The notes under the pieces were generated by a model. It worked only from the letters and a program-made list of their open reading frames with translations, did no database searches and was not told the DNA's origin. From Sipunculus nudus (Eukaryota > Annelida > Sipuncula > Golfingiida > Sipunculidae), in assembly GCA_026874595.1 (NCBI GenBank), contig CM049309.1:24743033-24807032 (forward strand): 64,000 bases of DNA. The letters run 5' to 3'. Below are positions 14,301-26,300 of the stretch, in pieces. Both the position numbers and the translations under genes were made by a program. Position 1 is the stretch's first letter, and the number at the start of each line of letters is the position of its first letter.

Positions 14301-17300
14301 TTCATGTTAACTGCTTATTGATTGTGGCAGACTCTGCATACATGTTCATATGAAAACGCCAACCTCACTCATGATAAACCATAATCACCCAACCCCAGCT
14401 TGATGTTACTTGCAAAGATGTTAACTTCAATGCAGTATAAAATTATGCAGTACCATGTATCTGGCAGTGCCAAGTGTCTGGTGTGGTCCAGCTCAATGCA
14501 TGATCCAAACCACAACTGTTTCAAAATGCTTACTTCACATGCACAAGGCCCCTGACAGGTTCCTTAAATTAATATTTCCCAGTCAACCGTTAATACAGTC
14601 TTTAAATATTAATGCTGTATCACAGGCTTATATGGATTCCTGTTAAGTGTTTATTTTTCAGTTATATTTAATGACATAATGTCACATAAGTTGTCTGTCT
14701 TAATAATGCATTGATTCAGTGCATGTTCCTCATATCCTTGATAAATATCAATTTTTCTAAATGGTTGAAAAAATATGAATAGAAGTCATTATTCTGTTTA
14801 TTGCTATAAAATAAAGCCAGAAAAGTTCGCAATCACCATGTTCAATTTAGTTTGTGCCACTTGTGCCATCTTAGTTCATTATATTCTTTTATTCCATTAA
14901 TTTATGTCTTGTATCTGTTCAACTCAGCCAACAAATTGATTCTTAATCTTATATGTTTAAACTGATTTGAATATTTGAAGATTTAAGTGACTACAATTTA
15001 TTTTTAGATTAAGGGTTTTCATGTTTCCATAAGACTTTGGACCCCTTTTTTCTTCATAATCATGATGCACCACAGAAGTAATGAAATATAAATATCCTTG
15101 GTTTAAATTTTAAATTGTCATTATCATGTAATGTTCAATGATGTTGATACATCACCTGTCTGGTCAAGTGTTAAACATCAACCTAGGAAAGCCTAGTTTT
15201 CTTATTCTGCTTTGAGTAAACTCAAGTGAATCATGGATCATCACATTCATGTTACACTTGAATGACTTTCCTGCGGACCAACTGGTTCTATAATTATGCA
15301 TCATTAAAAGATAACTGGATTCTTTATTATCATATTCCAAAAGTACACTTATGTTTAGAATGTACTTTGATTAAAAATATCAGTCAAATCCATCACACTG
15401 AGAGACACGGAGTAATTCTGTCATCAGATGAAGTCTTACACACCAAACTGAACCAAATCACAGACCTTTGTTTCATTTTTTTGGTTTAACCTTAGAGAAG
15501 AACAGAAACAATTCATGTCTACAGAACTGTATATGGCATACAATGTTACAATGAGAAAGTGACTATCTGACACAGTGATAATGGCAGAGCTCTATCTTAC
15601 AGCATCAAAAATTTACATTTTTTCTGCATAAAAAATAACCACCATTCAAATACTTCTCATATTGACTTATATGAATCTAGTTCATTAAAGAATTTTCTTA
15701 ATGATCTAGGTGACAAAAGGTAACAACAAGGAACCCACGGGTCACATCGCTCAGCTGAATTTTGGAAAATATTAGTAACTGCAAAATATTTTTATTTCTT
15801 TTGGTTTTTCATGTATATTATCTTTTGAAAAGCTATGAGAAAATGGCCCTGCTAAAATGAAAATCTGTAAATTATAGAATAATGGACATGAGCTTAACCA
15901 TTTAGTGATGCACCAAGGAAAAAATGGGTAAGTGTTATATAAAAGTAACAATTCATAAACAAATAATGTGTGAAGGTAATCAAGTTTTCAAAAGTAAAAT
16001 ATATGGCCAATTATGTTAAAATTAATCCCACAAAGTTTGACCAATATTCCTAATTTATATACTAAGTAAACAGTGCTATTCACACCTGGGCCCCGCCAAC
16101 TTTAAGAGATATGAATGAAATGCTACAAAGTATTTATCTTCTTAAATCTTGTCAGTTAGCACTTACATAAGATCCTAATATTTTATCACATTTTAATATT
16201 TGGATTAATTCCTGAACATTTTATTCTTTAATAAAATTAAAATTGTCCAAGTCTCAACAAAAAGAATTTATTTAACATTAAAATTATAAGATTCATCTTG
16301 TTTATAGGTCATGTGTACTGAAGGGGTAGGTGGGGGGAGGGGTCTCTGTTGTTACTGCTTGTTGCTGAAAAAAAATGTTAATTATAAGATTCATCTAGTT
16401 CATAGTACAGGTCTGTCAACATAATGGGGGGGGGGGGGGGGGAAGCTGCCTTTGGTATTAACTGCAGACAGCCTGATCAAGATCAACTCTGTGGAGAGAG
16501 GGCTTGCCCTAGTGATGGAATTACATAACAACAGCCTGGGGAGCATAGAGAGCTGCTCTGAATGACATACAGTGACCAAAGTGGACTTCTTGACAATCTA
16601 TGGGAATACAACAAGAGCCTCCAAAAAACTTTATAATTAGCCTAATTTCGCATTTTTATTTTCACATTTCAGATTTTAACAGATTAAATCCTTATGTGTA
16701 CATGCTGTAAAAATAAATCAACAGTACTTACAGGAAAAAAACGTGCCGTGGCCAAACTTGGGCAAATTTTATGGTACCAATTTTTGTTTTTGCTAATATT
16801 TTAAAAAAATTTTAAAGATTTTGATCTAATTTTGGGTATTCGATTTAATTTTGATTGATTAAAGTTATATTACTGGAAAAAAATCCTTAATTTAACATGT
16901 TTTGTGTTAAGTGATCAAATATTTTTCCTGATTTTTTACAAAATGCATTATGTTTGAGCTCATTACTTTTTTAAATTATATAATACAGACCTAATTTCTT
17001 GCATGTACATAGGAACTATATACAGGAATATTTATGGTAAATATGAGGAAAAACAGATGAGGGGTTTTGATATAAGGTAGTCCTGAAGTGTGAAAATAGG
17101 TTTTCAATAAAAAAATTGAGGTTTTTCCTTAATTTCTCAAAGAAACAAAGTCGCAAAAACCCAGTTTTTCAGCTTGGTAGGAGATCTTGGGGACATCTAA
17201 CATTATGCTGAATTTTGGATTCCTAGGTCTTATGGTTTCAAAACATGCCATATCTATAGATGGGCAGACAGACTGATGGACGACGGACAATAAACCACAA

Positions 17301-20300
17301 CTTAAGCTCAGATGACTAACAGTCAGCTGAGCTAAAAATGGCCATACTTGGACTGTTAAGGTATATTTTTGACTGAAAGCAGTCTCAGGGTACTTTATGC
17401 CTACTTTGCTAAATTAATAAGATATTACAGCTGAACCTAAAGACCCAGTTGATCAGCTGTAAGGGCAGGCAATAAGACTAATACATAAGCAGAGAGTATT
17501 CAGGTGTCAAACTTATTCTTTAACTTTAAGTATTTGTTATGATTGTTTTATTTTGTAGGGGGTGATGAGTGTTGGGTTGAATATCATAAATGCACTTTAT
17601 AAATAAGTGAAACTAACATACTTCAATACAATCTAAATATTGTTTACTTCCTTGCAGTGTACATCTATTTAATTCCTAAAAAACATTAAACAAGTACCCA
17701 GCTAATAGTCCTATTTATTTAAGTGCATCAGCAAATATTATGTGAAGTGACATAACACTGACACACAGATCCACATCTGCTGTGAAGTTTGACCTTATCT
17801 CATGTGTGATCAGGTTAATTTTAATCAGCCAGCAGCGAATACAGTACAAGGTGCATGTACTTGGGTGACAATGTGTGCTGTCCAAGAGCCCAGTCTGCTG
17901 AGTCATACTGCAAGAATGCATTGTCACTCCAACCAGTAAAGAGCAATATATCATAACACTGTGACATGATTCAGCAGATTTCATATCCTAGTCTCCACAA
18001 GGAACTGTCCACTGTCGCCCAAAGTCACTATCAACACTAAGACAATCACAATACAACATATGGCAGTTTGTGATTACAATTATGATTTCCTGATTCATGT
18101 AGTCACAATCAATACCAGGTGAAGAACAAAACATGGGACCTTGCAATGTATACTTTAATTACTGTTTACAAGTTAGAGGTCATGACACATTATCACAAGT
18201 ATTTTGGATACTCAGGCTTAGACATAAAACTAATCCTTGGCCTGAAGATATGAAATCAGTGATTTTTACAAAAATTTCAATAAAAGTCAGCTACCTCTGA
18301 AAAATAAAACTGACTGGACCTCTTTTTATTTTACGCAACATCACTGTCGCCTGATAACAGATATTGCTGTAGTATTTAAAGCAGACTTAATTTTAAACTA
18401 TGGACCAAGGGGTCTCTAAGCTTAGCTGTATTTGTCTATAAGGGTATTTTTAAAGAAATTTTTCAAAATGACAGTCCTGTGACCTTAACAAATGACCTTG
18501 TGACCAAAAAATCTGAGGATTTATTATCCTTGAACTTGCAGCATTTAGATTATTGTAACAATCTTTTAAAACAAGGGCCCCAAGGGTAACATTGCTCTGC
18601 TGAATTTTGGAAAATATTAGTAACTGCAAAATATTTTTATTTCTTTTGGTTTTTCATGTATATTATCATCAGAAAAGCTATGAGAAAATGGCCGTGCTAA
18701 AATGAAACTCTGTAAATTACAGAATAACGGACATGAGCCAAACCATTTAGTGAAGCACCAAGGGAACAAATAGGCCTACAGTAAGTGTTATATAAAAGTC
18801 ACATTTCATAAACAAACTAGACATTTCTTGGCACCGCAGGTGCCAGAGTATCCCCAGACATAGTAGGCACCCCCCCCCCTTTAAGAACAGACCCCCAATT
18901 TTGGCAGCATATATTGACACTTGGCATATTTATTGTTTCTTCCATCTAACAATCCACAATCTTGTTGAAGATGTTGGTCCTGTGACCTTGATTGTTTTAA
19001 AGATGTGTCCTGTGACCTTGACCTTTGACCTCATGACCCCAAAATCAATTTGGGTCTTGCTTTTCCAATGGGACATATGCAAGTCAAGTTTGAAAACTGT
19101 ACATCAATAAAGCAGGAATTATCATCCAGAAACTAATTTTTGGACAGATGGCTCCTGTGACCTTCACCTTTGACCTTGTAACCTCAAAATTGATAGGGGT
19201 CTTCCTCTCTTGGCAGGAGAACTATATGTGCAAGATGAAAGATCTGAGATGAAATGTTTGGCTGAAAATGCATCCACATCTTTTTAAAGATGTCCTGTGA
19301 CCTTGACCTTTGACCTCATGACCCCAAAATCAATTTGGGTCTTGCTTTTCCAATGGGACATATGCAAGTCAAGTTTGAAATCCATACATCAATAAAAGCA
19401 GGAATTATCATCCAGAAACTAATTTTTGGACAGATGGCTCCAGTGACCTTCACCTTTGACCTTGTGACCTCAAAATTGATAAGGGTTTTCCACTCTTTGC
19501 AGGTGAACTATATGTGCAAGATGAAAGATCTGAGATGAATTGTTTGGCTGAAAATGCATCCACAATCTTTATAAAGAGGTTTCCTGTGACCTTGACCTTT
19601 GACCTCATGACCCCAAAATCAATTTGGGTCTTGCTTTTCCAATGGGACATATACAAGTCAAGTTTGAAATCCATACATCAATAAAAGCAGGAATTATCAT
19701 CCAGAAACTAATTTTTGTACAGATGGCTCCTGTGACCTTCACCTTTGACCTTGTGACCTCAAAATTGATAGGGGTTTTCCACTCTTGGCAGGTGAACTAT
19801 ATGTGCAAGATGAAAGATCTGAGATGAAATGTTTGGCTGAAAATGCATCCACATCTTTTTAAAGATGTGTCCTGTGACCTTGACCTTTGACCTCATGACC
19901 CCAAAATCAATTCAGGTCTTGCTTTTCCAATGGTACATATACAAGTCAAGTTTGAAATCCATACATCAATAAAAGCAGGAATTATCATCCAGAAACTAAT
20001 TTTTGGACAGATGGCTCCTGTGACCTTCACCTTTGACCTTGTGACCCCAAAATTTATATGGATCATCCACTATTGGCAAGTGAGCTATATATTCAAGAAG
20101 GAAGACCTGGGATAGAAGTTTGGCTTAAAATGCATCCACATCTTTTTAAAGATGTGTCCTGTGACCTTGACCTTTGACCTCATGACCCCAAAATCAATTT
20201 GGGTCTTGCTTTTCCAATGGGTCAAATACAAGTCAAGTTTGAAATCCATACATCAATTAAAGAAGGAATTATCATCCAGAAACTAATTTTTGGATGGATA

Positions 20301-23300
20301 GCTCCTGTGGCCTTGACCTTTGACCTTGTGACCCCAAAATTTATATGGATTATCCACTATTGGCAAGTGAGCTATATATTCAAGAAGTAAGACCTGGGAT
20401 AGAAGTTTGGCTTACAATGCATCCACATCTTTTTAAAGATGTGTCCTGTGACCTTGACCTTTGACCTCATGACCCCAAAATCAATTTGGGTCTTGCTTTT
20501 CCAATGGGACATATACAAGTCAAGTTTGAAATCCATACATCAATAAAAGCAGGAATTATCATCCAGAAACTAATTTTTGTACAGATGGCTCCTGTGACCT
20601 TCACCTTTGACCTTGTGACCTCAAAATTGATAGGGGTTTTCCACTCTTGGCAGGTGAACTATATGTGCAAGATGAAAGATCTGAGATGAAATGTTTGGCT
20701 GAAAATGCATCCACATCTTTTTAAAGATGTGTCCTGTGACCTTGACCTTTGGTATGACCACAAAATCAATTCAGGTCTTGCTTTTCCAATGGGTCAAATA
20801 TAAGTCAAGTTTGAAATCCATACATCAATAAAAGCAGGAATTATCATCCAGAAACTAATTTTTGGACAGATGGCTCCTGTGACCTTCACCTTTGACTTTG
20901 TGACCCCAAAATTTATATGGATCATCCACTATTGGCAAGTGAGCTATATATTCAAGATGGAAGACCTGGGATGAAAGTTTGGCTTAAAATGCATCCACAG
21001 TATATTTTTAAAAATGCCAGTCCAGTGACTTTGACCTTTGACCTCATGACCCTAGAACCTATAGGGTTCTTACTTTAGTGGTGGGCCATACATAAGTCAT
21101 GTTTGAAATCCATATGGCTATCAACACTGGAGATATCATGAGAGGTTTGTGATTTTCACCATATATGGCAATATTCAAGGTCAAGGCCACTATCATAGGA
21201 AAGGTCATGACCCCAATTTAAATAAACATCATCCCATAACCCATACCTATGTATATGCATAATATAAAAGAAATCTGTCCATTAGTTTTTGACTTACAAT
21301 GCTCACAGTACTGTAAGGTGGCAATTTTGGGGGTATTAAACGGCATGAAAACAAGTAAAGAATAATAGGTGGCGCCACCAGTTTCTAGAACATGACAACC
21401 CTATCCATGATCTTCCATCAACTTGATTTTGGGATAAATCTATGCAAGATTTCTTGAGATATTAAAGAATTTGTGTGATTTTCCACAAAATTGGACCTAT
21501 TCAAGGTCAAGGACACTCTCCTAGTAAAGGTCATGACCTCATTTTAAATAGGCATCGTCCTCTTACCCATATCTATACATATACCAAGTTTGGTAAAGTT
21601 CCCTGAAATATTTTTTGGGTTATCGCGCCAACAAGATTTATATGCGGCGGCGGCGGCGGCGGGACCGACTTTGTCTGGGGATACAATAATGTGTGAAGGT
21701 AATTAAGTTTTCAAAAGTTTAAGGAGCATCATTTATCTGAACACTGTTAAACATCTAATCTTTGTTTATCTGAAATCGGAAACTAAGAACTAAAATTTTG
21801 ACCATTTATCTGAAATTAAACCAAATATACAAAATATGAAAAGATTGTGCAACTTTAAGTTCAAAAGCTTAATGTTAAGCTTTTTTTCAGATAAATCAAT
21901 GCAATGTGTGTGTACTCTTTGTCAAAGCTTGGTGGCTTCTAATTATATGTATCAGGAAATTAATTTACATTAACCAATTCCATACTCATGATAATGCCTC
22001 AAAATACTCTAGATAGTTGTATCCAAGGACATCACTGACTATGAATTTACATCATTTAAATTGTAAAACAGATAAATTTCCAAATAATAGAATAAGTGAT
22101 GACCGAGAACTCTATTAATATTCACAATCACATTTCAGAGAAAGCCTCAGGAAAGTTTTTTTGGTTAAATTTCACATCTTTTTCCTTTCACAAAAAAAAA
22201 ATGACCTCCACCAGGACCTTGAATATTATATTTTAATCTTTATACCAAGTTACTCAAGCCACCTCTAGTAATCAGCACACGGCCCAGTGACCAACCTGAG
22301 GCTCACTGATCAGTAACAGGAAGCTTTTTACAAAAAGTTCCACTACACCTCACATTTGTACACAAGCACCAAACACTGCAAAGTTTAGGAAGTTTCTTTC
22401 TGGTGTATGCCACTGGGCTGACACAACCCAGCCTTATTTATGCATCTATGACATTGAACTAGTTTAAATTCATTGACCCCTTTCATGATTCAGCAAACCG
22501 CTTCAGTAAACACTGGTATGATACCTCTACACCCATCAACCTTTCATTATTCAGTACAACTTTTGTGAGTCTGTTTACATATGACATTTCCTATGCTACC
22601 AAGGTATGGGTTAGGGGGCAATATATTTACAGCATAAAACCTTAGAGTCTTCTTTGGTGCATGTCTAATGATTTATCATCTATTGATAAAAATTCCATCC
22701 ACAAACAAATAACTCATGCAATCCATTGGTAAAATAAAGTTTATTTGTAATGTTTTTAAGAGTGTTATGAAGTACCGTGGATTCAGGAGTTGATAACTGT
22801 CCAGTGAGACTGAGAGACTAACAAATCTCTGCAAATTTCATTGCCCTGCTTGCCCTCTCAATTTCTTAACTAAGTCTTTGTCAAACTTCAAAGGAAGACC
22901 TCTGTTTTACTTAAATATTGTTCAATATAATATTACATATTTTACAGCAAGGTCTCCTTTGATATTTTTGTTCCATATAATATTACATATTTTGCAGCAA
23001 GGTCTACTTTTATATTATTCCATAGAATATAACATATTCTACAGCATCGTCTACTTTAATATTCAATTATTGTTCAAAATAATATAACAATTTACATATT
23101 CTGCAGCAAGGTGTACTTTAAACATTGTTCAATATAATATTACATATTCTACAGCAAGGTCTACTTTAATATTCAATTATTGTTCAATATAATATTACAA
23201 TTTTACATATTCTGCGGCAAGGTATAATTAAATATTGTTCAATATAACATTACAATTTTCATATTCTGCAGCAGGGTCTACTTAAATATACAATTATTTT

Positions 23301-26300
23301 TAATATAATATTTCAATTAACATATCTTGCAGCAAGTTCTACTTCAACTAGAATACATGTAGTCGACAAGCGACTACGTGTATCTGCCAAAATCAGAGTG
23401 GGACAGGTGAAGTAAGGCATGGATTTAGTGGCAAGGGGAAATAGAGTGAGGTGTGTTGCATGTAAGCATTTATGTCTGCAGCCGAAATGTGTATGTAGGT
23501 GACGCCACCTGCCACAAAATCAAGAAAGCTATCCAAGATGTATATATGTCGAGGCCCAGATAAAAATCTGGCCCAATTTAAAACTGGGCCAGCCAAGATC
23601 AAAATTTTGATTTGGACCAGCCCAGATCAAAATTCTAATCTGGGCCAGACCAGTTTTAAACTTGGCCAGCCCAGATTAAAATTCTGATCTGGGCCGGTCC
23701 AGATTAAAATCCTGTGTTGAAGACTTCAGGATTTAAATCTGGTCTGGACTGATTTAAACTGGGCCAGCCCAGATTAGAATTTTGATCTGGGCTGGTTAAG
23801 TTTATTATCCTGTGGTGGACTGATTTTAAACTGGGCTGGCCCAGATCAAAGTTTTAATCTGGGCTAGTCAAGATTACAATCCTGTGGTGGACTGATTTTA
23901 AACCTAACCAGATCAGAATCCTAATCTAATCTTAGGCTGGCTTGATTTTTATCATCTTAAATCAGATAATACAGTAAACAATTATTCCAGATACACCATT
24001 TTGAAGAGCACAAAACACATAAATGATAAATAACATAACAAATAAAATTGTGAATTTACAGGTCTTGGATCACAAGCTTAACATTGAGTAACATATATAT
24101 TGATTATTGATTAAAATTTGTTTTAGTTCGTTGAATTAATGCCCATGTTCTGCAAGCTATATTTGTAGTTTTTAGCTGTAAAATACCAATGTTTAACATG
24201 ATTATCTTATAATAATATATAAGACATTTTACATAAGAGGTGAAATTACAAAATAAATATGACAGGATCGATATTTTCATAGAATATGAAATAAATTCAT
24301 TAAATATTAATTATTATTGACTTACAGTCTTAAAATGTTTTACAAATTCTTTGGATTGAGCCAAAGGCCAACTGGTTAAATATTGTGTAATTGAAGCCAG
24401 CCTAGGAGTAGATTAGGATTCTGATCTAGGCTGGTCCAGTTTAAAATCAGTCCACCAGGATTGTTAACTTGACCAGCCCAGATCAAAATTCTAATCTGGG
24501 CTGGCCCAGTTTCAAATCAGTCCAGACCAGATTTGAATCCTGAGGGCTTCACCACAGGATTTTAATCTGGACCGGCCCAGATCAAAATTTTAATTAAAAC
24601 TGGTCTGGCCCAGATTAGAATTTTGACCTGGGCCTGTCCAAATCAAAATTTTGATCTGGGCTGGCCCAGTTCTAAATTGGGCTAGATTCTAATCTTGGCC
24701 TCGACATATACATACATTTGAGGCAGAAATGGTCAAACCACTGCCGACAGATGAGTGATTTTATTCCACTCCAAGGCAGACAAACAGACGGACACTGTGT
24801 AAATTTCAGGTAGATAGGTCCAACCAATGCAGAGATTAGTGATTTTATCCCAAGGCAGATAAACAGATGGACGCTGTGCAAAAATGGTTGCAGGTGGCAC
24901 CACCATTTTTTATGTATGTTATAAAGCTATCCAATGGCTACATTTGTGCAAAATTTTTAGCCTCATTGGTTGTCTTGAAATATGTGGGTTAATGTTTCAA
25001 AACAGACGCACAGGAGGATGCACTGGAGAGCGGAAAGGTCAGATCAACACAAAATATTTTGCCACCAGTTCACATGTGACCCGATAATTGTGTTAAGTTT
25101 TGGAAAAATCTGTCCAGTGGTCTCAGAGTTCTATTCCAAAATGAACGCGGGGCAGCGGCGATGGCAGCCGAACCCGGTCAAAACATTGTATCTGCAAAAC
25201 TTTGTTTTGGTGGATACGATAAAATAATACTTATTTTTCAGCAAGCTTCACTTTAATATCCAATTATTCATCAATATATTATTCCAATTTACATATTTTG
25301 CAGCAAGGTCTACTTTAATATTGTTCAATATAATATTACAATTTATATATTCTGCAGCAAGGCCTACATTAATATTGTTCAATATAATATTACATATTCT
25401 GCAGCAAAGGTATACTTTAATATTAACTTTCCCACCTGAACCAGGTTCAGTGAACCCTTATGTTCCTTCTTAATATATTCTTGATTTTCATTTCATTTAG
25501 TATCACATTTTCATTCAACAATTAATAATCACTGATTTATAATATTTAAGCCTCTAGTGGTGTTATGTTCAATATGTTTAGATGCACTTTATACTAGTGT
25601 TAAGTTCCACGGGTGGTCTTGAAGAAGGTTTTACTGTAGTTCTACAACCTTCATGTGTATATAATAAATACAGTAAATGTAAGGAATGAATTTATTAGTT
25701 TTAAAGTCTGCTCACATAATTTGTAAGAATGCATGCCTTTCCTTATCACAAAGCTAAAGTTATGTGCAAAACATTTTATTGTTAAGGAACTATCAGTCAG
25801 CTGACAACTAGATAAAAGTTCAACTAGATCCAATCCAAATATAAAACAGGTTAACCCCAGGCTGTAGTCTAATTTTATAATGATGACCTAAATTATTATT
25901 TTGTTGATCTATCTTACAGATACAGCAGAAATGATGGTATGCATACCATAATTTTTAACATTTATATGGCTTATTATATTTTTATATATTTAGTAAGTAT
26001 ATTTGGTTGAATCTCTTTTTTAACTTGTCTGAACACTTAAATGGACATCCATGGAAATGGTCTGATCAACAGTAATTAACTACGAGTGTTTCAGCTAGTA
26101 TCCACAGACAAAGATAATGTTGTACAAAGTTCAATAAACACCATTAAAGCAAATTGTGCCGTGACTGGCTTGGACACTTGGAGAGAACCTGGAGAACAGG
26201 GAAATACAGAGGAATCCTGCATGGAATAAACTCTGCAAACATAACCCACATTTTATTGGTGCCGGAAAAATCTTATGTAATTCATGCCTTGGACAATATC

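Larger units (their letters stand above)
22905..25425. repeat. AT-rich tandem array (~60-bp variable units), interrupted
   Basis: Units built on TTCAATATAATATTACATAT followed by TCTGCAGCAAGGTCTACTTT recur at 22905-23347 (about seven to eight units of varying length) and again at 25235-25425. The middle of the array is occupied by a family A element (23348-25219). Confidence 0.75.

Noticed and set aside
19335-20689. Several plus-strand frames beginning MGLAFPMGH
   Set aside because: Each falls at the same place in the ~288-bp core unit of family E and ends within it; non-coding repeat.
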